This document shows positions 1 through 6,304 of a stretch of 7,216 bases of DNA, piece after piece (position 1 is the stretch's first letter; each line of letters starts with the position of its first letter). The stretch is from Bacteroidia bacterium (GTDB lineage: Bacteria; Bacteroidota; Bacteroidia; Flavobacteriales; Flavobacteriaceae), in contig JAHHLF010000186.1 of assembly GCA_018679315.1 (NCBI GenBank), positions 1-7,216 of the forward strand, read 5' to 3'. The notes beneath the pieces are model-generated. The model saw only the letters and a program-made list of their open reading frames with translations. It did not search any database and was not told the origin of the DNA. Made by a program: the position numbers and the translations under genes.

Positions 1-1098
1 TTGTTATTCTCTTCCCTTTTAGGAATGTATTTTCTTGTCTCCGCGGGTGACTTCCTGATGATGTACCTGGGTATTGAATTATCTACGCTTCCTGTAGCAG
101 GGTTAGCAGCGTATGAAATTGCTAAACGGACTTCCAGTGAAGCCGGTATAAAATTGATCTTTTCGGCAGCGCTCGCTTCCGGAATTACCCTGTTCGGTAT
201 TTCCATGCTCTATGCGACAAGCGGTTCTATCTTTTTCGACGATATAACTACTGCCCTGGATGCTTCCAATCTCACTGTTTTGGGCTTGGTACTTATTACT
301 GCAGGCCTTGGATTTAAAATTTCCCTGGTGCCTTTTCATTTTTGGACGGCAGATGTATATGAAGGTTCTCCTATTAGTATAGCCTCATATTTATCAGTGG
401 TGTCAAAAGGGGCTGCCGTTTTTATTCTTCTGATACTTCTTTTCTCTGTTTTCAATCCACTCATGGAGAATTGGAGACCCATGATCTATGTTATCGCAGT
501 GGCAACTATGTTCATAGGCAATTTATTTGCACTGAGACAGCAGAATATGAAACGTTTTTTGGCTTTTTCATCCATTGCCCAGGCCGGATTCATATTACTT
601 GGGATTATCGCTGGTACACCAACTGGAATGGCCACGGTGATCTATTTTGTATTGATCTATATATTTTCCAACCTGGCCGCCTTTGGTGTCGTACAAGCTA
701 TTAGCGTTAAAACGAGAAAAGAGAGGATCAATGACTATGAAGGCCTCTATAGAACGAATCCAAAATTAAGCCTGGTCCTTATGCTGGCGTTATTCTCTTT
801 GGCTGGCATTCCGCCTGTCGCAGGATTTTTTGGTAAATTTTTCTTGTTCACTGCGGCGGCAGGTGAAGGTTTTTACTTCCTGGTTTTCTTAGGGGTTGTC
901 AATGTTACCATCTCGCTTTATTATTACCTTCTTGTGGTTCGTGCCATGTTCTTGCGAAAGAGTGAAAATCCCATCCCTTATTTTAAAAGTGGGTCTTATA
1001 TACGAATAGCTTTGGTCCTGTGTGTGCTAGGCATCCTTGCACTGGGGATATACAGTCCGGTTTATGAATATATTAATGAATTAAGTCTCGCATTCTAA
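1..1098 (+). CDS. nuoN: NADH-quinone oxidoreductase subunit N, 3' part (5' end outside window)
   Basis: NuoN is one of the three antiporter-like, proton-pumping membrane subunits of respiratory complex I. The 365 visible residues are strongly hydrophobic and carry the family landmarks: a Glu in a membrane helix (E26, in YLGIELSTLP), K51, a GFKISLVPFHFWTADVYEG segment with K106 and H113, K136 in SVVSKGAA, and K279 in the GIPPVAGFFGKF segment. The spacings E26-K51 (25), K106-H113 (7) and K106-K136 (30) equal those between the known channel residues of E. coli NuoN (E133, K158, K217, H224, K247; K395 corresponds to K279). By that alignment about 107 N-terminal residues lie upstream of the window, so the TTG at base 1 is an internal leucine codon and not a start. 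The stop is TAA at 1096-1098. nuoN is commonly the last gene of the nuo operon; here a small unknown gene follows after 11 bases. All proton-path residues expected in this part are present, so it looks functional. Confidence 0.95.
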   Translation: MLFSSLLGMYFLVSAGDFLMMYLGIELSTLPVAGLAAYEIAKRTSSEAGIKLIFSAALASGITLFGISMLYATSGSIFFDDITTALDASNLTVLGLVLITAGLGFKISLVPFHFWTADVYEGSPISIASYLSVVSKGAAVFILLILLFSVFNPLMENWRPMIYVIAVATMFIGNLFALRQQNMKRFLAFSSIAQAGFILLGIIAGTPTGMATVIYFVLIYIFSNLAAFGVVQAISVKTRKERINDYEGLYRTNPKLSLVLMLALFSLAGIPPVAGFFGKFFLFTAAAGEGFYFLVFLGVVNVTISLYYYLLVVRAMFLRKSENPIPYFKSGSYIRIALVLCVLGILALGIYSPVYEYINELSLAF

Positions 1099-1109
1099 TT
1101 GACACGTTT

Positions 1110-1436
1110 ATGAGCTTAGGTGGAAAACATCTTTTTGGAGATATCGAAGGACAACGGGTGACCTTTGTTGAAAAAAAAGTGACCGAGGATAGGTCGGCCT
1201 TCCTTAAAAAATTATTGGAGCACAACGGATTTGAAGTCCTGATCCAGGAAGACAAGAGAGCTTCTGAAGAAGACCCTCAACTTTATACAGTAGCGGTCAC
1301 TGATATGGTCTTTAATCCTACGATCTGGGTTTATCAACGTAAACTACTCACTTTTGATGGCCGGAAGGTTACGCCGGATTACTGGAATCAGCGAACCGAA
1401 GAAACTCAGCCCCAGTATTGGAGAACGAAATTATAA
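1110..1436 (+). CDS. Small conserved-looking protein of unknown function, co-oriented with nuoN
   Basis: This is a 108-residue protein I cannot assign to a named family. It has no signal peptide, no membrane segment and no cysteine, so a soluble cytoplasmic protein is expected. The first half (residues 5-60) is rich in charged residues and looks alpha/beta: GKHLFGDIEGQRVTFVEKKV, then a helix-like stretch RSAFLKKLLEHNGFEV and an acidic/basic loop (EDKRASEEDP). The second half (about 57-80) is strand-like (LYTVAVTDMVFNPTIWVYQR). The C-terminus is unusually rich in aromatic and polar residues (DYWNQ, QPQYWRTKL), with three Trp in total. The ATG at 1110 lies 11 bases after the nuoN stop, without a Shine-Dalgarno, as is usual in this phylum, and no promoter-like -7 element fits the gap, so it is inferred to be co-transcribed with nuoN. 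A role connected with complex I is only a guess from position. The reading frame is good and coding-like throughout, so I trust the gene but not any function. Confidence 0.8.
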   Translation: MSLGGKHLFGDIEGQRVTFVEKKVTEDRSAFLKKLLEHNGFEVLIQEDKRASEEDPQLYTVAVTDMVFNPTIWVYQRKLLTFDGRKVTPDYWNQRTEETQPQYWRTKL

Positions 1437-1562
1437 TAGGCCTGAAAGCGCACATAATTTGCTCACATTAGCCTAGTATCGCCAACCCTTCTTACCATCT
1501 TATTTTTCGTTCTACTCATCGAAATTAACAGCAATTTTAGACCCCTGTGGCAAGGTATTTGC

Positions 1563-1570
1563 TATATTTA
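1563..1570 (+). promoter_or_regulatory. Possible Bacteroidota -7 element upstream of the secreted-protein gene
   Basis: TATATTTA matches 7 of 8 positions' worth of the Bacteroidota -7 consensus TAnnTTTG (last base differs). It lies 16 bases before the ATG at 1587, in the 150-base gap after the nuoN-linked gene. A poor -33 candidate (TTAG, 1537-1540) sits 22 bases upstream. The implied 5' leader would be very short, so this is tentative. Confidence 0.3.
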
Positions 1571-1586
1571 AGACCAACTATCAGCT

Positions 1587-2234
1587 ATGAAATCGATTTT
1601 TACTATCTTTTTTAGCTTAGCCCTGGTTACGGGACTTTTTGCGCAGTCTGATATCAGCAAGACCCAACCGCTGAAGATCGACGCCGAGAAGAAATTAGAT
1701 GTAAAGGCCAGTCCGCAGGGCACGGCACTTTCCATCCCTGCTTCTATGGATATTTCCAAAAATCCCAATTTAAAAGACCCATTATCCGAACGGACTGTAA
1801 AAATGCTCCCTGAAAAGGAGCTTAGACAGGCTGGATATGATATGGTTATTGATCCTAAAGTATCTGAACGTGAAAAAGGGGGCGGAAACAAGCATTTTGG
1901 GGATATGTACCTGGGAGACATTAAGACCGGAAGTACTTTTGTCGGCGTTGTCTGTCGGGATCATGAATATGTAGACGGAGACCGTGTGCAGATCGCTGTT
2001 AATGACCATGTGGTGGAGCCCAATATCTTACTTACCGCAGCTTTTAAAGGCGTTAACATCAATTTAGAAAAGGGGTTTAACAGGCTTGATTTCACTGCAC
2101 TTAACCAGGGATCATCAGGACCCAATACAGCTCAGGTAGATGTATATGATGAAGAAGGTCAATTGATCTACTCGAAACGCTGGTTGTTATCTACAGGATC
2201 AAAAGCTTCCCTGATCATCGTAAAAGATGATTGA
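1587..2234 (+). CDS. Secreted/periplasmic protein of unknown function with C-terminal beta-rich domain
   Basis: This 215-residue protein begins with a classical Sec signal peptide: Lys2, a hydrophobic core at about residues 4-18 (IFTIFFSLALVTGLF) and a probable cleavage near FAQ-S (residues 18-21), as is common in Bacteroidota. There is no lipobox cysteine. Residues about 21-100 are polar and low in predicted structure, with many Lys, Ser and Pro, and end in a KGGG linker. Residues about 103-215 look like a compact all-beta domain: FGDMYLGDIKTGSTFVGVVCRD, then YVDGDRVQIAVNDHVVEPN, a short LEKGFNRLDFTALNQGSSGPNTAQVDVYDEEG stretch read as alternating strands (positions 160-191), and a terminal SLIIVKDD. 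The DGD-V-x-V-x-N-x-x-V followed by a strand, a G-x-N turn and a P-N-T-A turn resembles a recurrent Ig-like/beta-sandwich module in exported Bacteroidota proteins; this is pattern memory, not a search result. One Cys (C123). No catalytic motif is seen. The ATG at 1587 is the only start giving the full signal peptide. The gene probably has its own promoter and ends abutting the convergent acylase gene. Confidence 0.85.
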   Translation: MKSIFTIFFSLALVTGLFAQSDISKTQPLKIDAEKKLDVKASPQGTALSIPASMDISKNPNLKDPLSERTVKMLPEKELRQAGYDMVIDPKVSEREKGGGNKHFGDMYLGDIKTGSTFVGVVCRDHEYVDGDRVQIAVNDHVVEPNILLTAAFKGVNINLEKGFNRLDFTALNQGSSGPNTAQVDVYDEEGQLIYSKRWLLSTGSKASLIIVKDD

Positions 2235-2238
2235 TCAT
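2214..2238. other. Convergent gene junction with abutting stop codons and small inverted repeats
   Basis: The + strand stop TGA (2232-2234) is followed directly by the complement of the - strand stop (TCA, 2235-2237), forming the palindrome TGATCA. Just before it, ATCATC (2214-2219) and GATGAT (2226-2231) can form a 6-bp stem with a 6-base loop. The stem is AT-rich and has no T-tract on either side, so it is not a convincing intrinsic terminator. Any terminators must lie inside the opposing coding sequences. Confidence 0.5.
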
Positions 2239-4415
2239 TCGCCAGGACGGTATTCCCGTACGGCATTTTTAAGCACATCTTCTTTGTAATAATTCACATC
2301 CTTAAAGTTTACATCGGCATAGTCTTGTGCCTGATCATAAAAGTGTGGTGAATCCGGATCCCCGCTCTGACCTCCTGCCAGGATGGATTTAGCTTTTACC
2401 TTATCACCAAACTCTACGACAGCTACAAAACTGTTACCCCTTGTACCATAAATGCGTTTCGTGTTATTATGATATCTGGCTCCATAGGCTGCAAGCGCTC
2501 CCCATCTACCTGAAGCAAAGCCAATAGGAAGGCTCGGTGCTGCGTCATCAAAAGGTTGGTGAATTTCACCATTGATCCGTTGAAAACGATTGATCTCCCC
2601 CCAGGGTGTATTCCATGTTCCAAAATCAGAAGTGAGACTCCTGAGCACTTCCTCAAAAATTTTCAGTCTTTCAAGCATAGGAGATTCAGACCCAAAGTAG
2701 GTCATGAGTTCCATATCACTCATCTGCCCAGGGCGTTCTCCGTTTCTGCCGTAATAAGTTCCGTAGAAATGAGCAAGCGACATGGCTACAGAAGAAGCTG
2801 AAGTTTTATAATCCCATTTCCGCAATACATCTATTGCCTCTTTCATTTCTTCACCTTCGGGCTGCAGTTGGTCATACGCCTCAATGAGGCCCGGTATCAG
2901 GTCAGCAAAGGCCGGGAGATATGGATCATATGCTAATTCTATCAATCCATCTAAAGTGTGATCTGTTCTTTCTTTCATCAATTGTATGGCATGAATTCCC
3001 CTGAAATTCTCACGATCGATAGACATATAGCGAGGGTAGTCTTCACGCCTGGGGCTAAATTCCATGGCGGCAGTAAAAGGGGTAGAATTGCAATTTTGCA
3101 ACCAGCCATTTTCAGGATTTAAAAGTGAGATGTTTTCCCCTACAGGGTGAAGGCCTTGCCAATCCGTTCTGGGATCAGCCCCATCGACAGCAACGGTATA
3201 ATCGAATTGAGTATCCCGTTTAGGAATAAAATTGCCATGGAAATAGGCAATGTTTCCTTCCGCGTCTGCATATACTGTATTATTAGAGGAATTCGTTCGT
3301 ATATCCATCATTTCACGAAAGCCTTTATACCCATTTTGTTTTGTTCGGATAAAAGATTGCTCAAGCGCTTTTGACGGTTCCCACATCATCGCTGTAGCTA
3401 CGGCTTTATCGTCTTCTTTATGTGTAATTGGGCCGTGATGCGTGTGGTGCATTGTAAAGGTCCTGGTCTGTAGTCCGCGGTCTGTCTTATAGTTTAAGCT
3501 TACCTCAGACGTTTCAACTGGGCGCAATTCTTCCCCATAGCGATACACTAATTCCCCATCAACTTCCATGATGGTTTCCTTGAATTCATCAATAACATCG
3601 GTATAGGTGGAGGTGTGCATCCAACCGGTTTTTTCATTAAAACCCTGATAGATGAAGAATTGGCCCCAGGTAACAGCCCCATAGGCATTTAATCCTTCTT
3701 CGCTAACAGCATGTACTTCTCCCCTAAAATAAAATGAGGTATGCGGATTGATCAAGAGAAGTGGATTGCCACTTTTTGTGTGGGTTCCGGAGATCGCGAT
3801 CCCATTGGAGCCTTGCGGTTCTAATTCTTCCGCTCTTTTTTGTAGTTCTAATTCCTTCATCTGAGGAAACTCCAGACCCGATTCATAGTAGGCCTTTAAC
3901 TTGTTTATCCGTACACGTTCTATATCACCGCCTATTGATCCTTCGCTGAAATACATCGGCATCCAGGGCTCAAAACGATCCAATAACCTCGGTTTTACCT
4001 CAGGGTGGGTGTGCAAATAGTAGTTGATACCATCTGCAAAGGCATGACAAAGCTTTTGTAGCCATTCAGGACTCTTTTCCAGATTGGCTATGGCTTCCTC
4101 CTTACTCATGAATAAGCGAGCTCTGAGGTCGCTGTAAAGTGCCTCTTCGCCTTCAACCTCTGCGAGTCTGCCAATGGCCCAGATGTAATTTTGCTCAACC
4201 CGATTAAAATCGTCCTCACATTGTGCGTAAAGCAACCCAAATACAGCATCTGCATCTGTTTTTCCATATATATGAGGAACTCCGAAATTATCCCGAATAA
4301 TTGTGGTGTTAGCTGCATGAGTTTCCCAACTTTTTAATTCATCCGATGGGCTAGCCGGTGCGGAGCATGAAAGAAGACCTAGCACGAATACCAAGAAGAC
4401 AGATCGTATCATCAT
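2235..4415 (-). CDS. Penicillin-acylase-family (Ntn hydrolase, peptidase S45) lipoprotein
   Basis: This 726-residue protein is a predicted amidohydrolase of the penicillin G acylase / acyl-homoserine-lactone acylase superfamily, made as a precursor that cuts itself into alpha and beta chains. Residues 3-16 are a hydrophobic signal ending in LLSC, so Cys17 is a probable lipidation site and the enzyme is likely anchored in the envelope. The N-terminal domain shows IIRDNFGVPHIYGKTDADAV (39-58). The cleavage site is EPQG-SNGIAISG, making Ser203 the nucleophile of the beta chain. His225 (NPHTS) is then beta-23, the position of the conserved His in PvdQ-type acylases. GFNEKTGWMHTST (258-270) is the family's oxyanion-region motif, GWLQNCNSTPF (437-447) holds the expected catalytic Asn (N441 or N443), and GGQSGDPDSPHFYDQ near the C-terminus is also typical. 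Length fits the family. The substrate cannot be told from sequence: beta-lactams, N-acyl homoserine lactones and other N-acyl amides or peptides are all possible. The gene starts with two ATG codons in tandem (4415 and 4412), has no Shine-Dalgarno, and has its own likely promoter 63 bases after the nfu stop. Confidence 0.93.
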   Translation of the reverse strand: MMIRSVFLVFVLGLLSCSAPASPSDELKSWETHAANTTIIRDNFGVPHIYGKTDADAVFGLLYAQCEDDFNRVEQNYIWAIGRLAEVEGEEALYSDLRARLFMSKEEAIANLEKSPEWLQKLCHAFADGINYYLHTHPEVKPRLLDRFEPWMPMYFSEGSIGGDIERVRINKLKAYYESGLEFPQMKELELQKRAEELEPQGSNGIAISGTHTKSGNPLLLINPHTSFYFRGEVHAVSEEGLNAYGAVTWGQFFIYQGFNEKTGWMHTSTYTDVIDEFKETIMEVDGELVYRYGEELRPVETSEVSLNYKTDRGLQTRTFTMHHTHHGPITHKEDDKAVATAMMWEPSKALEQSFIRTKQNGYKGFREMMDIRTNSSNNTVYADAEGNIAYFHGNFIPKRDTQFDYTVAVDGADPRTDWQGLHPVGENISLLNPENGWLQNCNSTPFTAAMEFSPRREDYPRYMSIDRENFRGIHAIQLMKERTDHTLDGLIELAYDPYLPAFADLIPGLIEAYDQLQPEGEEMKEAIDVLRKWDYKTSASSVAMSLAHFYGTYYGRNGERPGQMSDMELMTYFGSESPMLERLKIFEEVLRSLTSDFGTWNTPWGEINRFQRINGEIHQPFDDAAPSLPIGFASGRWGALAAYGARYHNNTKRIYGTRGNSFVAVVEFGDKVKAKSILAGGQSGDPDSPHFYDQAQDYADVNFKDVNYYKEDVLKNAVREYRPGE

Positions 4416-4443
4416 CTTAAATTTTGGAGGATATTATTGGATT

Positions 4444-4474
4444 CAAATATATAGGTAAGCTTGTACGACATTAA
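4444..4474 (-). promoter_or_regulatory. Probable Bacteroidota promoter for the acylase gene
   Basis: On the - strand TATATTTG (4451-4444) is a perfect match to the -7 consensus TAnnTTTG, about 29 bases before the acylase ATG. Nineteen bases upstream there is only a weak -33 candidate (TTAA, 4474-4471; consensus TTTG). The position, in the short gap between the nfu stop and the acylase start, supports independent transcription of the acylase. Confidence 0.5.
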
Positions 4475-4478
4475 GGTA

Positions 4479-4718
4479 TCATGCCAGGTTTGTCACCTTT
4501 TCAATTTGAGGCGCATATTTCTTGATGGTGAATTCAACACCGCTCTTTAGTGTCATTTGGTTTACGGAACAGCCTACACAGTTGCCCTCCAGCTTGATAG
4601 TAACATGGTTATCATCGGTTATGGAGACTAAAGAAATATCCCCTCCATCACTCTGCAAGAAGGGTCTGATCTCTTCCAGTGCTTTCTCTACATTGATTCT
4701 TAATTCTTCCTTATTCAT
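4479..4718 (-). CDS. NifU C-terminal-domain (Nfu-type) Fe-S cluster scaffold protein
   Basis: This 79-residue protein consists of little more than a NifU C-terminal domain, the module that holds a labile Fe-S cluster, usually bridged between two subunits, and passes it to target proteins. Counting from the ATG, an N-terminal helix (INVEKALEEIRPFL) is followed by the family signature SDGGDISLV, a strand pair (HVTIKLEGNC) and the CVGC motif at residues 47-50, whose two cysteines are the cluster ligands. A C-terminal helix (LKSGVEFTIKKYAPQIEKV) completes the fold. The frame also has a GTG codon directly before this ATG (4719-4721), but the GTG overlaps the AAAGGG that could serve as ribosome-binding sequence, so I chose the ATG. 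It starts 6 bases after the mrp stop, which implies co-transcription and possible translational coupling with mrp. It lacks the N-terminal A-type domain of E. coli NfuA and the IscU-like domain of full NifU, so it is a stand-alone Nfu, as found in many bacteria. Confidence 0.93.
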   Translation of the reverse strand: MNKEELRINVEKALEEIRPFLQSDGGDISLVSITDDNHVTIKLEGNCVGCSVNQMTLKSGVEFTIKKYAPQIEKVTNLA

Positions 4719-4724
4719 CACCCT

Positions 4725-5861
4725 TTATTTTTTAACCGCAGCGCATCCGGCCATGGTTGTTATTTTGATTGCCTCTGTGGGAGGTAAGTCGGTATTTCTT
4801 TTAACTAATTCCTGAACCATATTTTGAGTCATCGACTCAAATGCTTTTTCGGAAGGAGAGGCTGATTGCAAGGCTGCAGGTCTGCCGATATCACCAGCTT
4901 CACGCACACTCTGTACCAGTGGAATAGCGCCCAGGAATGGAATTTTCATATCCGAAGCTAGATTTTCAGCACCCTTTTCTCCAAAAATATAGTACTTATT
5001 ATCTGGTAATTCTTCCGGAGTAAAATAGGCCATATTCTCTACGATGCCCAGTACAGGCACACTGATCGCGTCCTGCTGGAACATGGCAACTCCCTTTCTT
5101 GCATCTGCCAGGGCTACATTTTGCGGAGTACTCACCACTACAGCTCCCGTAATCGGAAGGGACTGCATTATACTCAAATGTATATCCCCTGTGCCCGGCG
5201 GTAGATCCACTAAAAGAAAATCCAATTCCCCCCAAGCGGCATCAAAGATCATTTGATTCAGCGCTTTTGCTGCCATGGGTCCTCGCCATACTACTGCCTG
5301 ATCTGCATTTGTAAAAAACCCAATAGACAGGATCCTGACCCCATAGTTCTCTACAGGTTTCATTTTAGACCTCCCCTCAACTTCAACAGCCAGGGGTTTT
5401 TCATTAACCAGGTCAAACATAATTGGTATAGAAGGGCCGTATATATCCGCATCCAGTATACCTACTTTGAAACCCATTTTTTGAAGGGTAACAGCGATAT
5501 TCGCTGTTATCGTCGATTTACCTACACCGCCTTTTCCTGAAGCTACGGCAATAATGTTCTGAATACCAGGAATAGGTTTTCCCTTAATAGAAGGTGCTTT
5601 AGGTGCGCTTTGAGCTTCAACTTTTACGTTAATGGTGATCTTCGCTTTTTCGTAGACCTGTTCATGGATGGTCTTAAGGATTTCCACCTCCAGCTTTTTG
5701 CGCGCCTGTAAACTTGGATTTCCAATAACCAGGTCCAAAACGACTTCATCTCCAAAAATCTGCATATTCTTTAACGCCCCGGCCTCTATAATGCTCTTAC
5801 CCTCTCCAGGTACGCTCAAGGTTTCCAGGGCTTGAATGATTGACTCTTTTTTCAATTTCAT
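4725..5861 (-). CDS. mrp: Mrp/ApbC-type P-loop ATPase, iron-sulfur cluster carrier
   Basis: The 378-residue protein belongs to the Mrp/NBP35 family, cytoplasmic ATPases that bind and deliver Fe-S clusters to apoproteins. Residues 1-85 form an N-terminal MIP18/DUF59 domain. After a short linker (SAPKAPSIKGKPIPGI) comes the deviant Walker A loop GKGGVGKST (109-117), preceded by IIAVAS. The switch/Walker B region includes LDADIYGPSIP (136-146) and LLVDLPPGTGD (216-226), and WRGPM (192-196) is also family-typical. The usual Mrp CxxC cluster ligand pair, expected after ENMAYF (275-280), is absent: the sequence reads TPEELPDNKYYIFG. The only cysteine in the whole protein is C373, in the C-terminal TTMAGCAAVKK. 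I recall the same replacement in other Bacteroidota Mrp proteins, so it is probably lineage-wide and not damage. The gene lies 6 bases before nfu, which does carry a CxxC, suggesting joint function. A probable promoter lies 31-58 bases upstream of the ATG. Confidence 0.95.
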   Translation of the reverse strand: MKLKKESIIQALETLSVPGEGKSIIEAGALKNMQIFGDEVVLDLVIGNPSLQARKKLEVEILKTIHEQVYEKAKITINVKVEAQSAPKAPSIKGKPIPGIQNIIAVASGKGGVGKSTITANIAVTLQKMGFKVGILDADIYGPSIPIMFDLVNEKPLAVEVEGRSKMKPVENYGVRILSIGFFTNADQAVVWRGPMAAKALNQMIFDAAWGELDFLLVDLPPGTGDIHLSIMQSLPITGAVVVSTPQNVALADARKGVAMFQQDAISVPVLGIVENMAYFTPEELPDNKYYIFGEKGAENLASDMKIPFLGAIPLVQSVREAGDIGRPAALQSASPSEKAFESMTQNMVQELVKRNTDLPPTEAIKITTMAGCAAVKK

Positions 5862-5891
5862 AGCGGTCTCGATCTCAGTCTATTCGACGAA

Positions 5892-5919
5892 CAAATTTAA
5901 ACAGTAAAGATACGGCAAA
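5892..5919 (-). promoter_or_regulatory. Probable Bacteroidota promoter for mrp-nfu
   Basis: On the - strand TAAATTTG (5899-5892) matches the -7 consensus TAnnTTTG exactly, and TTTG (5919-5916) could be the -33 element. The 16-base spacer is shorter than the usual 17-23. A second, poorer -7 candidate (TATCTTTA) lies inside the spacer. The site is within the 109-base gap upstream of mrp, the only sizeable gap in the - strand cluster apart from the one before the acylase. Confidence 0.5.
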
Positions 5920-5970
5920 GTGCTCAATTGATGGCAATAATGGCCTGGGACTGTAAAAAGTAAGGAGGGG

Positions 5971-6303
5971 TTAATTTAGTTCCTTTGCTGGATCCCAAAA
6001 GTATTTATCAAAGTCGACCACCTGATTATTCTGAATAGGGATCCCCTCATTTTCAAGGAGCTGTTGCATGAGGTTCGTTCCATCGAAATGAAATTTACCG
6101 GTGAGCAGGCCTTTTCTGTTCACTACCCTGTGTGCTGGAACTTCTTCTTTACCATGTGATACGTTCATTGCCCAACCTACCATACGCGCACTTCGTGCCG
6201 CTCCGAGGTATTTGGCTATGGCACCATAGGAAGTCACCCGTCCCTTGGGAACACATCGTACTACCTCATAAACCCGATCGAAGAAGTTTTCATTATCTGC
6301 CAT
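5971..6303 (-). CDS. Alkyltransferase-like (ATL) protein, MGMT fold without catalytic cysteine
   Basis: The 110-residue protein is the DNA-binding domain of the O6-methylguanine-DNA methyltransferase family. Landmarks are FFDRVYEVVRCVPKGRVTSYG (residues 7-27, with Y26 matching the conserved phosphate-rotating Tyr), SARMVGWAMN (38-47, with R40 in the arginine-finger position) and PAHRVVNRKGLLTG (56-69). In true methyltransferases this motif is PCHRV and the Cys accepts the alkyl group. Here it is Ala57, so the protein should not be able to repair by alkyl transfer. Cysteine-less homologues (PWHRV in E. coli YbaZ and S. pombe Atl1, PSHRV in Thermus) bind O6-alkylguanine tightly and hand it to nucleotide excision repair; that role is inferred here. 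The length of about 110 residues fits ATLs. The other cysteine (C17) is not in the active-site position. The ATG lies one base after the lysE-family stop (TGATATG), implying one transcript with trmB and the exporter. Automatic annotation would probably call it a methyltransferase, which is likely wrong. Confidence 0.92.
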   Translation of the reverse strand: MADNENFFDRVYEVVRCVPKGRVTSYGAIAKYLGAARSARMVGWAMNVSHGKEEVPAHRVVNRKGLLTGKFHFDGTNLMQQLLENEGIPIQNNQVVDFDKYFWDPAKELN

Positions 6304-6304
6304 A

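Noticed and set aside
1099..1104. TTGACA, identical to an E. coli-type -35 box, between nuoN and the next gene
   Set aside because: No TATAAT-like element follows at 16-18 bases, and the main sigma factor of Bacteroidota recognises a different -33/-7 pattern. It also lies 5 bases before the start codon.
1437..1475. Inverted repeat TAGGC (1437-1441) ... GCCTA (1471-1475) after the nuoN-linked gene, a possible terminator
   Set aside because: The stem is only 5 bp with a 29-base loop containing at most a 3-bp inner pairing, and no T-tract follows. Chance is likely.
1568..1921. Open frame of 117 codons on the - strand opposite the secreted-protein gene
   Set aside because: It is a shadow of the + strand gene, which has a clear signal peptide and a coherent domain. 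The antisense translation is Ser/Phe-rich with no recognisable motif.
2556..3949. Several + strand open frames of 60-81 codons inside the acylase gene
   Set aside because: All are antisense to a protein with intact family motifs along its length, and none has a plausible start context or recognisable domain.
5044..5540. Two + strand open frames of 70 and 95 codons opposite mrp
   Set aside because: They are antisense to the conserved ATPase core, and their composition follows from the opposing codons.
5930..5956. Possible hairpin GGC-CATTATT-GCC downstream of the alkyltransferase-like gene
   Set aside because: A 3-bp stem without a T-tract is too weak to be a terminator; read-through into mrp cannot be excluded.
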